From contig JAQWSU010000006.1 in the NCBI GenBank assembly GCA_029243025.1, positions 434,001-498,000 on the forward strand: DNA of 64,000 bases. The letters are read 5' to 3'. The translations under genes and the position numbers were made by a program. Shown piece by piece: positions 19,074-28,652 of the stretch (its first letter is position 1; every line of letters begins with the position of its first letter). This stretch comes from Pirellulaceae bacterium. Its GTDB lineage: Bacteria > Planctomycetota > Planctomycetia > Pirellulales > Pirellulaceae. The notes under the pieces are model-generated. The model saw nothing but the letters and a program-made list of their open reading frames with translations. It made no database searches and was not told the origin of the DNA.

Positions 19074-22000
19074 GTGCCACGTCGGGACGATATTCGTAAG
19101 ATTTTGTTGATTGGCTCAGGACCCATTGTCATCGGTCAGGCCTGCGAGTTTGATTATTCCGGAACTCAGGCCTGTAAAGCCTTGCGCGAGGAAGGCTACG
19201 AAGTGGTTCTGGTGAATTCGAACCCAGCGACCATTATGACGGATCCCAACACGGCCGATCGTACCTACATCGAGCCGCTGACATGGGAAATCGTGACGAA
19301 AGTGATCGAGCAGGAGCGTCCGGATGCATTGTTGCCGACGCTAGGTGGTCAGACGGGATTGAACGTGGCGATGGATCTGGATCGTCACGGGGTGCTCGAA
19401 AAGTTTGGCGTCAAAATGATTGGTGCCAATGCCGAGGTCATTGCCAAAGCCGAGGAACGCGACAAGTTTAAGACCGCGATGGAGAAGATCGGTCTGGAAT
19501 GTTGTCACGGGGCGACGGTTCATACCTTGGAGGAGGCTCGCGCTGTTCTCGACGATGTTGGCTTGCCGTGTGTCGTGCGCCCCAGTTTTACGCTCGGCGG
19601 TTCCGGTTCTTCGGTTGCCTACAATCGACAGGATTTCGATTCACTTGTTCAATACGGACTCGATCTATCACCTATCACCGAAGTCTTGATTGAAGAGTCG
19701 GTGTTGGGATGGAAAGAGTATGAGATGGAGGTGATGCGCGATCTAGAAGATAATGTCGTGATCATCTGCTCTATCGAGAATTTCGACCCGATGGGTGTAC
19801 ACACGGGGGATTCGATCACCGTTGCACCAGCTCAAACGCTGACCGACAAAGAATACCAACGAATGCGTGATGCCAGCTTGGCGGTCATTCGCGAAATTGG
19901 TGTGGAGACGGGTGGGTCCAACATACAATTCGCAATCGATCCCAAAACGGGTCGGATGATTGTGATCGAAATGAATCCGCGGGTGAGTCGATCCAGTGCA
20001 CTCGCCTCCAAGGCCACCGGGTTTCCGATCGCCAAGATTGCTGCCAAGTTGGCTGTCGGGTATTGCTTGCACGAATTACCGAATGACATCACGCGTGAAA
20101 CTCAGGCTTGTTTCGAGCCTACCATCGACTATGTGGTAACCAAGATTCCTCGATTTGCTTTTGAGAAATTTCCCGAGGCTGACTCGACGCTGACCACGCA
20201 AATGAAAAGCGTCGGTGAGACCATGGCTATCGGTCGAACGTTCAAGGAGTCATTTCAGAAGGCTTTGCGGGGTCTCGAGGTAGGACGTTTCGGATTCGGA
20301 TGTGATGGAAAAGATCTGTGGGGTACCGATCAACAACCTTCCTTAGAAGAAATTCGGCCTTATTTATCCAGGCCAAACGAAGATCGAGTCTGGTACTTGC
20401 GATACGCGCTCAAGGCGGGGATGACCCCCCAAGAAATCCATGAGCTGAGTAATATCGATCCTTGGTTCATCGACCATTTGGTGGAAATCGTGCAAGTCGA
20501 AGACGAATTGCGGGCCTTGGGAACCTTGGATCAACTCGATGATTATAACCTTCGTCGAGCCAAACAATTCGGCTTCTCAGACCGTCAATTGGCTGAGATT
20601 TTTCAGACCACTGAACTCGAGGTGCGACATTTCCGCAAGGAACGCAAAGTGATCGCAACTTTCAAGTCGGTCGACACGTGTGCCGCCGAGTTTGAAGCGT
20701 ATACACCTTATTTTTATTCCACTTATGAGGACGAAGACGAAACGCCAGCCAAGCAAGCCGATCGCAAACGCGTCATGATTCTCGGCGGTGGTCCCAATCG
20801 CATCGGACAAGGCATTGAATTCGATTACTGTTGTTGTCACGCCAGCTTTGCTTTGCGTGAACTCGGAATCGAATCCATCATGGTGAACTCAAATCCGGAA
20901 ACGGTCAGCACGGATTACGACACGAGTGATCTATTGTTTTTTGAGCCGCTGACGACCGAGGACGTGCTGAATATATGTGACCGTGTGCAGCCGGATGGGG
21001 TGATCGTTCAATTTGGTGGACAAACACCGCTGAATCTGGCCCGCGCCCTGGCGACCGCTGGCATTCCAATCATCGGCACGAGTGTCGAGATGATCGAGTC
21101 GACCGAAGACCGTGAGAAATTTCAGCAGCTGTTGCAACGATTGAATCTAAAGCAACCGGCCAACGGCATTGCCTTGACAATGAACCAAGCTCGGAGTGAA
21201 GCGGCCAACGTCGGTTTTCCATCACTCGTTCGTCCGAGTTTTGTGCTGGGCGGCCGAGCGATGGAGATTTGTTACGACCAAAGTCAGTTTGAGCGATTCG
21301 TCGCCGAGGCCTTTACGGTTTCGCAGGGTAAACCGGTGCTCATCGACCGGTTTTTGGAAGATGCAACCGAAGTCGATGTGGATGCGATCTGTGATGGGGA
21401 AGAGGTCGTGGTCGCTGGCATCATGGAGCACATTGAGGAGGCCGGCGTTCATTCGGGTGATTCGGCTTGTGCGATCCCGTCCTATAGCCTGTCTCAAAAC
21501 GTCATCGAAGAAATTCGGGCTGCCACCCGCTCACTCGCACTCCATTTGAACGTGGTGGGTCTGATGAACATTCAGTTTGCCGTTAAGACGGAAGATGGCA
21601 AACCCAATGTCTATGTGCTGGAGGTCAATCCACGGGCCAGTCGCACCGTGCCCTTTGTCGCCAAGGCGACTGGCGTTCCGATTGCAAAGCTTGCCGCCAA
21701 GGTGATGACTGGAATGACACTGAAACAGCTTGGAATCGAACGAGAGCCGATTCCAGCCCACGTGTCAATTAAGGAAAGTGTCTTTCCTTTCCGCAAATTC
21801 GCGGGCGTTGACATTGTGCTGGGCCCGGAAATGCGGAGCACGGGTGAAGTCATGGGGATTAGCGAACGATTTTCGATTGCGTTTGCTAAGAGCCAATTGG
21901 CGGCCGGTGTTCTACTGCCCACCACCGGCAAGATTTTTATAAGTGTTACCGAACGTCACAAAGATCTCGTTGCGAATCTTGCGGCTCGGTTGCATCAGCT

Positions 22001-22349
22001 CGGTTTTGAACTCATGGCCACATCCGGAACAGCCAAACGGCTTGAGGAGGCTGGAATTCCTGTCGAACCTGTCAAGAAACTGGCGGAAGGTCATCCGAAT
22101 CTGATCGATCATCTAATCGATGGCAACGTGTCACTGATTCTCAATACGCCGAGTGGCAAGGGTGCTCGTACTGATGAAGGAAAAATTCGAGCTTCGGCCG
22201 TTCAGCATGGCGTGCCTAGCATCACAACTTTTCAGGCTGCGGAAGCTGCCGTCATGGCGATGGAGGCCCTCCGCGAAAACGACATGCGAGTCCAATCATT
22301 ACAAGATCGATTCGCTGAACAAGTTCGCGCCGGCGCTTCTACGGAGTAA
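19074..22349 (+). CDS. carB: Carbamoyl-phosphate synthase large subunit
   Basis: Makes carbamoyl phosphate for arginine and pyrimidines from glutamine-derived ammonia, bicarbonate and two ATP. 1091 residues, the standard length with two homologous halves. The first opens [29 protein letters not shown] and the second opens [29 protein letters not shown]. Each has an ATP-grasp domain, including [17 protein letters not shown] and [17 protein letters not shown]. The C-terminal MGS-like allosteric domain (about 945-1075) includes [20 protein letters not shown] and [18 protein letters not shown]. The GTG start is fixed by the family N-terminus ([17 protein letters not shown]) and an AAGGAA upstream. 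The small subunit carA is not adjacent. Confidence 0.97.
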   Translation: MPRRDDIRKILLIGSGPIVIGQACEFDYSGTQACKALREEGYEVVLVNSNPATIMTDPNTADRTYIEPLTWEIVTKVIEQERPDALLPTLGGQTGLNVAMDLDRHGVLEKFGVKMIGANAEVIAKAEERDKFKTAMEKIGLECCHGATVHTLEEARAVLDDVGLPCVVRPSFTLGGSGSSVAYNRQDFDSLVQYGLDLSPITEVLIEESVLGWKEYEMEVMRDLEDNVVIICSIENFDPMGVHTGDSITVAPAQTLTDKEYQRMRDASLAVIREIGVETGGSNIQFAIDPKTGRMIVIEMNPRVSRSSALASKATGFPIAKIAAKLAVGYCLHELPNDITRETQACFEPTIDYVVTKIPRFAFEKFPEADSTLTTQMKSVGETMAIGRTFKESFQKALRGLEVGRFGFGCDGKDLWGTDQQPSLEEIRPYLSRPNEDRVWYLRYALKAGMTPQEIHELSNIDPWFIDHLVEIVQVEDELRALGTLDQLDDYNLRRAKQFGFSDRQLAEIFQTTELEVRHFRKERKVIATFKSVDTCAAEFEAYTPYFYSTYEDEDETPAKQADRKRVMILGGGPNRIGQGIEFDYCCCHASFALRELGIESIMVNSNPETVSTDYDTSDLLFFEPLTTEDVLNICDRVQPDGVIVQFGGQTPLNLARALATAGIPIIGTSVEMIESTEDREKFQQLLQRLNLKQPANGIALTMNQARSEAANVGFPSLVRPSFVLGGRAMEICYDQSQFERFVAEAFTVSQGKPVLIDRFLEDATEVDVDAICDGEEVVVAGIMEHIEEAGVHSGDSACAIPSYSLSQNVIEEIRAATRSLALHLNVVGLMNIQFAVKTEDGKPNVYVLEVNPRASRTVPFVAKATGVPIAKLAAKVMTGMTLKQLGIEREPIPAHVSIKESVFPFRKFAGVDIVLGPEMRSTGEVMGISERFSIAFAKSQLAAGVLLPTTGKIFISVTERHKDLVANLAARLHQLGFELMATSGTAKRLEEAGIPVEPVKKLAEGHPNLIDHLIDGNVSLILNTPSGKGARTDEGKIRASAVQHGVPSITTFQAAEAAVMAMEALRENDMRVQSLQDRFAEQVRAGASTE

Positions 22350-22362
22350 CCAGGCAGGCACG

Positions 22363-22380
22363 AGTTGGTTCGCGCCAACT
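22363..22380. terminator. Short hairpin between convergent carB and DUF481 gene
   Basis: AGTTGG and CCAACT (six-base arms, six-base loop TTCGCG) lie between the carB stop (22349) and the end of the convergent DUF481 gene (22387). There is no T-run, so this is a weak terminator candidate. Confidence 0.3.
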
Positions 22381-22386
22381 TGACCT

Positions 22387-23265
22387 CTAACGATTCCAGA
22401 CCAGGGTCACGAAGTAGTCAATGTCGTTCGCGAGAGACCCATCGGGCGTGCTGTCGTAGCGATCGACCGCGCCGACTTTCAAACTCAAGTTGGTGGCCTC
22501 GTCCAATAGGACTTCCCAATTCGCGTTCGCGACAACGCGGTAATTTTCAAAGTCTTCCCAGGCGGGAAAATAGTCGAACGTCAAGTTGACTTTTTGTCGA
22601 GCCGACAAGGCTTGCTCAACGTCTCCGCCAAAGTTAGCCTCCGGTATCCATTCGTTATCAATTCCGCCAAATTCCCTGGAAGCTCCTGCACCTAATCGGC
22701 CTGTCAAGGTGGAGCGATCGTTCTTGATGAAGTGGTGTCCAAAACCGGCTGATTTAGTCAATCGGAGGTCGAATGTCCTGAACTCGTCGTATTCCAAAAT
22801 GGTCTTGGTGTACAAAAACGATTGGGAGGACAGATTCCAATCCCAACGACTTTCAAACAGGCCGTAGTTCTGAGTCTCGACCCCATCGGCTGTCGTTTTA
22901 CCGTAAATCAATTTCATCCCGATTACGCTATGCTCGGTTTCTCGCTTCGCTGATGTTGATGCCACAATACTAAATGCTTGTGAATTGCCTTCGGATCCAT
23001 TGATCCCCAACTCCAACCCAAATTTCCAGAGCGGTGATGCGAACCAATGCGTCGGGGATGCCCAGCCGGTAGGGAATTCGCTGACGTCTTCGGTCAGGAT
23101 GTCATCGACCGTCGTTTCCGATACAACGTCGCCGAACTCTGTGGCCGTAATGGGCGGTAGCAATTCCAATTCGGCGTCTTCGGCGAACGCGCGTTGCGTA
23201 CAACTCGTCAGTACACTGACCAAAATGAAACAACGGATAGCTCGATAATCGCGTGGCATTCCCAT
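22387..23265 (-). CDS. DUF481-like outer-membrane beta-barrel
   Basis: About 292 residues. The signal peptide is CFILVSVLTSCTQRAFAEDAE; the mature chain after about residue 80 alternates in amphipathic beta strands (FGLELGINGSEGNSQAFSIVAST, WDWNLSSQSFLYTKTILEYDEF, NLTFDYFPAW) and ends with an aromatic-containing strand, YFVTLVWNR. This is the pattern of DUF481 (YdiY-like) barrels, also called salt-induced outer-membrane proteins. The acidic N-terminal stretch before the barrel is not typical. Its substrate or role is unknown. It is convergent with carB. Confidence 0.8.
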   Translation of the reverse strand: MGMPRDYRAIRCFILVSVLTSCTQRAFAEDAELELLPPITATEFGDVVSETTVDDILTEDVSEFPTGWASPTHWFASPLWKFGLELGINGSEGNSQAFSIVASTSAKRETEHSVIGMKLIYGKTTADGVETQNYGLFESRWDWNLSSQSFLYTKTILEYDEFRTFDLRLTKSAGFGHHFIKNDRSTLTGRLGAGASREFGGIDNEWIPEANFGGDVEQALSARQKVNLTFDYFPAWEDFENYRVVANANWEVLLDEATNLSLKVGAVDRYDSTPDGSLANDIDYFVTLVWNR

Positions 23266-23376
23266 AGATTGTATTGATACCCGGTGTCTGATTAGCCAAC
23301 AGTCACAGTGACGCCAAGCTCACAAATGGCTTATAGCAAAGCCGTTTTGGGTGCGACAAGATCAAAGACCATACTG

Positions 23377-24201
23377 CTAGCGGCGGAAGACAAGTGTCAT
23401 GGAGGCAGCCATCTTGCTGGCAATCGGCGAGCATTTGGCCACCGTGTCTTCGATGGGCCGCAGCAGGTGACGGGCCGATCTCGGGTTCGTTAGTTGCTTG
23501 GGAAAAAACCAACAAAATTGACTCATTTCGTTGTTCCAACCCAGTTCTTTCCCGATGCGTTGGTAGTCGCGCGCCTTGAGCCAATCGACACGTGAGACCA
23601 GCCGATTGTAGAGGCTGCCCGCGTTGAACTCGCGGAACATAATCAAACCGCCAGGTCGAACCACGCGGTGAATCAATTCGAGCATTTTGCGATGGGGACG
23701 CATGTAGGCCAGGGCAAACTGCGTGTAGCAGCCATCAAAAGTGGCGGGCTCGCGGGTGGCCAGCATTTCGAAAGCATCGGTCGCATGGAGTTGAACGTTG
23801 AGCGGCGTACCGCTTTTCTCTTCAAACCAGCTGGTCATCGCACGCCCTGCTTTCACTCGCTCAATTTTGTTGTCCAAACCTGTGATGCTTGCACCTCGCA
23901 TGGCGAAAAAGTGAGCTTGAGTTGCCACACCACATCCTAGATCAAGCAGATGAGGTCGTTGGCCGGGCAGCGAAAACAACTCATCGGCTTCGCAAACAAA
24001 GGGTGCGAAGTGATGTAAGAAATGATTTTGCCATGCGATATATCGATCGTAATAGTCGTGCATCGTATTTTGAGCTGCGAGCGGAATTCGATTATCGCGA
24101 ACGTCCGACAATAACTCAATCATCCCCTCTTCTACCGTCGGAATGCTGAGTGATTCGATTTGGGGAAATGATGCCAGCATGCTGCTATTTGCAATCGTCA
24201 C
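23377..24201 (-). CDS. Class I SAM-dependent methyltransferase
   Basis: 274 residues. Motif I is HLLDLGCGVATQAHFFAMRG (about 84-103), followed by the acidic residue that binds ribose (ITGLDNKIERVKAGRAM) and the post-motif segments FDGCYTQFALAYMRPHRKMLELIHRVVRPGGLIMFREF. This is a standard Rossmann methyltransferase. The substrate cannot be read from the sequence; the architecture is like that of small-molecule methyltransferases. The GTG start at 24201 is weakly supported and an ATG seven codons in (24180) is an alternative. Confidence 0.85.
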   Translation of the reverse strand: MTIANSSMLASFPQIESLSIPTVEEGMIELLSDVRDNRIPLAAQNTMHDYYDRYIAWQNHFLHHFAPFVCEADELFSLPGQRPHLLDLGCGVATQAHFFAMRGASITGLDNKIERVKAGRAMTSWFEEKSGTPLNVQLHATDAFEMLATREPATFDGCYTQFALAYMRPHRKMLELIHRVVRPGGLIMFREFNAGSLYNRLVSRVDWLKARDYQRIGKELGWNNEMSQFCWFFPKQLTNPRSARHLLRPIEDTVAKCSPIASKMAASMTLVFRR

Positions 24202-24735
24202 TCGAAATCAGTCCGTGTCAAAGTCTGTTAAAATCGAATTAAAACAACTCGCGATCGCACCCATTCTATCCTCTTGCTCGCCGACCCGTTGAGCAGATGG
24301 GATCTCACTTTCAGAGTTGACCGGCTCTGATCTGCGGAAGTCGGAAAGGTTGACGAGAGATTGAATCAAAAAGGGCCTCGCTATCTCGCAGAAACCTCTT
24401 GGGGCCGGTTTGTTCCACCGTGGACGTTTGCTTGCTGAGATCGGTGCTTGGTCTGGCTAAAACGGCCTATAGAATCCGGTTGTTATTACCGTTGTAATCA
24501 GCAGGCTCGTTCTGATGGTTTTAACGCACATCCAATTCGGCTTTGCAACGGTTTAACCCCTACTGCAACTGGGGACTGCCGACCCGATTGCAACTCTCTC
24601 ATCTATCCTACCCATTCAATCCCCAATTATACTAAGAGAGTCGCGCGGTTCTGCTCGGGGTCGGAAATTTCGCGCGTCTCTTTCTGAATTTGACTGTGCC
24701 AGGAAGCGTGGTGGAGTTGCGATCGGACCGTCGAG
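24202..24735. other. 534-base non-coding spacer
   Basis: Divergent spacer between the methyltransferase and the sulfotransferase. The short frames within it lack ribosome-binding sites and protein-like composition. I see no RNA gene, repeat or strong promoter. Two TTGAC sequences (around 24316 and 24348) have no matching -10. Confidence 0.5.
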
Positions 24736-25749
24736 ATGCTGCCTACAAAACCATTTTTTATCGTCGGAAACCCGAGATCAGGGACTACCCTGTTGCGGAC
24801 GCTGCTCTGTGGTCACTCGCAAATATTTATTCCTGACGAAACAGGATTCTTGGCGCACCTTGAAAAGTATCACTGTCGGGATCTCACCAAAGCAGAGATA
24901 AAACAGCTTGTCCTTGAAATTGGGGAAATGAACCACGAGTGGTTCCAACTAGTGAATGACCTCGATCGGTTTTGCGAACAGCTACCAGAGCCACGTTTGG
25001 ATTATGTTTTGGACAGCTTGTACCGAGCAAAGATCAAATCCGAACATGCAAAACATTGGGGTGATAAGGGCCCCAGTTACGTTCGAGTGATTCCGGAGAT
25101 TGAAAAAATATTCCCAAATGCTGTTTTCATCCATCTGATCCGAGATGGTCGCGATTGTGTTGTATCCGCGATGAAAAAATGGGGGCATCGATATTGGTAT
25201 TACGATTCGTTTTATCTGCTTAAAACTTGGAAACGAAATGTCAGGCTGGGACAGGCAGCTGGAAAACAATTGGGGTCGAAGCGGTACCTGGAAATTCGTT
25301 ATGAGCAACTTGTTGGACAAACGGAGTTGACGGTCCAACGAGCATGCGAATTTATCGATGAACCGTTTGAGCTGAACATGTTGGACCATCTGGAGACCGG
25401 GAAACAGATTTCAGCACCCACGGGTCATCATGAGGTATCCCGACCCGTGAACGAGATGTCAGTCGATAATTGGAAGTCAAAAATGAGTGAGTTCGATCAG
25501 AAACTCGCCGACTATTTAGTTGGGAACGAGCTTCGCCAGCTGGGTTATGCATTGGCTGACCTGCCAGCCATGTCGTTTTTCGAGAGAGTTAAGACGTTAG
25601 CGTTGGCATCGAGGTTCCAGTTGGTCGATAGTGCCAGAAGGCTGTTGTTTGCTGCGGGGTGGCTGACGATGAGCCGCGAAAAAACTCGCGCTAAGAGGAC
25701 CGGACCGAGCGAAATAAGTTCTAACGCTTGTCAGGCGAAGCATACCTGA
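24736..25749 (+). CDS. Sulfotransferase family protein
   Basis: 337 residues with the PAPS-binding 5'-phosphosulfate loop right at the N-terminus (FFIVGNPRSGTTLLRTLL) and the 3'-phosphate-binding region IHLIRDGRDCVVSAMKKWGHR. It should move a sulfuryl group from PAPS to an acceptor. Planctomycetes carry many such genes, often for surface polysaccharides. It heads a plus-strand group with a glycosyltransferase and a flippase, so a glycan or a lipid-linked sugar is the likely acceptor (inference). The C-terminal 50 residues are basic and not part of the fold. Confidence 0.9.
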   Translation: MLPTKPFFIVGNPRSGTTLLRTLLCGHSQIFIPDETGFLAHLEKYHCRDLTKAEIKQLVLEIGEMNHEWFQLVNDLDRFCEQLPEPRLDYVLDSLYRAKIKSEHAKHWGDKGPSYVRVIPEIEKIFPNAVFIHLIRDGRDCVVSAMKKWGHRYWYYDSFYLLKTWKRNVRLGQAAGKQLGSKRYLEIRYEQLVGQTELTVQRACEFIDEPFELNMLDHLETGKQISAPTGHHEVSRPVNEMSVDNWKSKMSEFDQKLADYLVGNELRQLGYALADLPAMSFFERVKTLALASRFQLVDSARRLLFAAGWLTMSREKTRAKRTGPSEISSNACQAKHT

Positions 25750-26008
25750 TCAAAAGAAAAGATGGCAGTATGAACCAAATCTCGCAAGATGCGTAAGAGG
25801 CGCAGTGCTCGCTAATTTGGTGATTTATAGGGTGTGGAATTGACGAAATCCAAAGGATTGTAGTTGCAGATCAGGAAAACAAACATGAACTCGATTCCAA
25901 TCTATGATGAATCGGCTTCATTCCAAATACAATGAGTTGATAGTGATCAATTGGCTTTGTCAGGCCAGTTACCGAATAGAATGCAGCAAGGGCGAAGCGA
26001 GAACTCTA

Positions 26009-27325
26009 ATGCCTGTGGCCGATCTCCCAACCTCGGAAGCCGAAACTGCCAGTCGCGAAAAGCTAACCGTATTTGTGTTAACGCATGATTGGTCGGGGCT
26101 GCATCAAATGTTCGAAGATGAGTCCTTCGAAAAAATGGCCGGGGTGCCTTTGGTACCCATGCTGTGGAAAGTATTAGCGGATAAGGGGCATGACGTTCAC
26201 GTCTTTGTGATTGGTCAGTTCTCATCCTCAAAAGATTTCATGATGGGTGGCTTTCACGTCCATCGTATTTGTCCGCCGCCGCTGATCTACAAAGCGATGA
26301 CGGCACGACCTTGGCGGAACGTGATCAAGATCGGTTGGCTCTGGACACAACGGGCCTTCAAACGAGAGGTGAATCGAGTTGCGGGAACGAATCCACCTGA
26401 TGTGATTTACTCCTACCGCAGCGATGCGGCTTGGGTTGGCTTTCGCCTGTGCCAAAAGCATCGATCCGTGCACATTGGCCGTCGATGGGGTACCTGGTTG
26501 GGACACACGTTGTTTAACGTTCCCTGGTATCGTCGGGTTCGCGATCTGGGAGAAATCATTTCTTACAAAGTTCCCTACGACATGTTGATCATGTCGAACG
26601 ATGGAACGTTGGGTGACAAAGTTGCCGAACGTTTGAATTATCCCAAAGAACGGCACCGCTTTTGGCTCGATGGGACCAAGCGTGGGATCTATGATCCTGA
26701 GATCGACACCGCTAAGGTGAAAGAATCCGTCGGTCTGAAGCCAGACGACTTGATGATGTTTTCTGTTGCGCGTCTTGATACTTGGAAGCGATTGGATCGG
26801 GCGATTGGCGCGATGCCGACGGTGCTCAAGCGAGTACCAAATGCCCGATTGGTGATCGGTGGCGATGGACCTCTTCGACCTGATTTAGAAGCCCAGATCG
26901 ATCGACTTGGCGTGGGCGAGTATGTGACGTTGTTGGGGAGCATTCCACATGCCAAGGTACGTGAATTGCACAACGCAGCAGATTTGTTCCTCACCGTTCA
27001 AGACCTGACGAATCTCGGTAACCAAATTATGGAAGCGATGCACAGCAAAACGTGCGTGATTGCCTACGATATTGGGGGCACTTCGGATGTGATGGTGGAT
27101 GGTCAAACCGGATTGTTGCTTTCAAAAGAGCAATTGCCGCAGTTGGGCGAGAAAATCGCGGAGCTCCTGGAAGATGAAGATCGTCGCCAGGAATTAGCGG
27201 TTGGTGCCTTTGAGTTTGCTCAAGAGAATATATGGTTTTGGGATGAGCGGATTCAGGCTGAAATTGATTTGGTTCATGAATTGGTTGACCAAAAACGCCG
27301 CAGTGAAGGGAAACGGAAGTCGTAG
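26009..27325 (+). CDS. GT4-type glycosyltransferase
   Basis: About 438 residues from the ATG at 26009; the frame opens earlier at 25904, but those 35 codons are not family-like. It has a GT-B fold: an N-terminal acceptor domain from LTVFVLTHDW, and a C-terminal nucleotide-sugar domain with MFSVARLDTWKRLDRAIGAM, ARLVIGGDGPLRPDLEAQI, VTLLGSIPHAKVRELHNAADLFLTV and the closing QIMEAMHSKTCVIAYDIGGTSDVM. The first Glu of the usual EX7E motif is not present (LTNLGNQIMEAM); only the second Glu remains. It lies between the sulfotransferase and the flippase on the same strand, so a role in surface glycan assembly is inferred. Confidence 0.88.
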   Translation: MPVADLPTSEAETASREKLTVFVLTHDWSGLHQMFEDESFEKMAGVPLVPMLWKVLADKGHDVHVFVIGQFSSSKDFMMGGFHVHRICPPPLIYKAMTARPWRNVIKIGWLWTQRAFKREVNRVAGTNPPDVIYSYRSDAAWVGFRLCQKHRSVHIGRRWGTWLGHTLFNVPWYRRVRDLGEIISYKVPYDMLIMSNDGTLGDKVAERLNYPKERHRFWLDGTKRGIYDPEIDTAKVKESVGLKPDDLMMFSVARLDTWKRLDRAIGAMPTVLKRVPNARLVIGGDGPLRPDLEAQIDRLGVGEYVTLLGSIPHAKVRELHNAADLFLTVQDLTNLGNQIMEAMHSKTCVIAYDIGGTSDVMVDGQTGLLLSKEQLPQLGEKIAELLEDEDRRQELAVGAFEFAQENIWFWDERIQAEIDLVHELVDQKRRSEGKRKS

Positions 27326-27362
27326 GTTCACTGGAGACGGTTGAGCTAAAACTTCGAGCACG

Positions 27363-28652
27363 ATGGGATTCGTCAAAAAAGCAACGCTGCTTGGTGTCAG
27401 CGAGTTCTTTCTTGCTTGCGGTGGAATTCTCAGTACGGTGATCTACTCGCGGTACTTGGGTCCTGATCGGGTTGGCCAACTGGCTGTCTTCATGTCGACG
27501 CTCACGATCGTGGTCCCCCTCGTATCGCTGGGGATTGGCCGAGCAAATATCTACTTCTTGAACACGGGGAGATTTGATCGACATCAAGTCATTAACAGTT
27601 CCCTGACGGTGGGTCTCTTCATTGCACTCGGTTTGACAGGAGCGATGACCGGCTTTTTCTATTGGAGAGCTGCGTTCTACGGCTCATTTCCCCTCGCGGT
27701 ACTCTTCATTTTCTCTTTTGGCATGTCCTGTAGCGTGATGATTTCCTTGTTGCGATCGGTTTTACTTGCCGAGCTCGCAAGTCGCCGTATTATGCTTGTC
27801 GATGTGATTCAACGCGTTGTCATGGTCGTCGCTGCGCTCGTACTGGCGCTCGTTGGCGTGTTGTCAGTGGGTTGGGCGATGTGTATCAATACGCTCGCTG
27901 GACTGGCGGGGGTGTCACTGTTGTTCTTCTTCTTACGCGATGATTTGACGTTTTCGCTGCGATTTAAACGAGAATGGTTCTCGGAAACTGCCACTTACGG
28001 CATCAAGGTCGCCGCGACCGGAATCTTGTACGCGATCACTTCATCGCTGACTGTGCTGATTCTGCGTCAGCGCTTGTCCGATGATTTTGCCACCGTTGGG
28101 TTTTACACACGCGCCGTGGCGATTTCGGGTTTTGCTGTACTCATCCCACGAGCTTTATCGCCACTGTTCTATGCGAAATGGGCGGATGCCACGAACACCG
28201 ATAAGACTGTGCAAATTGAGCGAGCCGCACGGTTCAATGTTTGTTATGGCACGCTGGCGGCGTTGGGATTGGTTTTCTTTGGGAAACTGATTGTCTGGGT
28301 TTTGTATGGCAACGAATTCTTGCCCGCTTATCGAGTACTTTATCTGTTTGCGCCTGCGATGGTCTTGATGTGTTTGTTTAGTATCTTCAACAGTGTGCTG
28401 ACTAGCGATGGCCGAGCGACAACAACGGCGCGGACGTTGCTGTTGTCATTGCTCTTGGTCGCGGCAATGGCCTACTTCTTAGTTCCCGTTTGTGGAATGT
28501 TCGGAGCGGCCTTGGCTGTTCTTTGTGGCAATCTTTTATCGACGGTTATTCTTGCTGTTACCTGTCGGAGCCTCTATGGCTTGAAACTGTTGCGGATGTT
28601 GTTTATCACTCGTGCTGATATCGACTATTTTGTCAAAGCACTCGCGCGCTAA
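27363..28652 (+). CDS. Polysaccharide flippase (Wzx-like, MOP superfamily)
   Basis: 429 residues, nearly all hydrophobic helices, about 12 by eye. The N-terminal pattern KKATLLGVSEFFLACGGILSTVIYSRYLGPDRVGQLAVF is typical of O-antigen/exopolysaccharide flippases (MOP superfamily). These move lipid-linked oligosaccharides across the cytoplasmic membrane. It follows the glycosyltransferase by 37 bases and is probably co-transcribed. Its last four bases overlap the end of the convergent deacetylase-like gene. No Wzy polymerase or ligase is recognisable nearby. Confidence 0.85.
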   Translation: MGFVKKATLLGVSEFFLACGGILSTVIYSRYLGPDRVGQLAVFMSTLTIVVPLVSLGIGRANIYFLNTGRFDRHQVINSSLTVGLFIALGLTGAMTGFFYWRAAFYGSFPLAVLFIFSFGMSCSVMISLLRSVLLAELASRRIMLVDVIQRVVMVVAALVLALVGVLSVGWAMCINTLAGLAGVSLLFFFLRDDLTFSLRFKREWFSETATYGIKVAATGILYAITSSLTVLILRQRLSDDFATVGFYTRAVAISGFAVLIPRALSPLFYAKWADATNTDKTVQIERAARFNVCYGTLAALGLVFFGKLIVWVLYGNEFLPAYRVLYLFAPAMVLMCLFSIFNSVLTSDGRATTTARTLLLSLLLVAAMAYFLVPVCGMFGAALAVLCGNLLSTVILAVTCRSLYGLKLLRMLFITRADIDYFVKALAR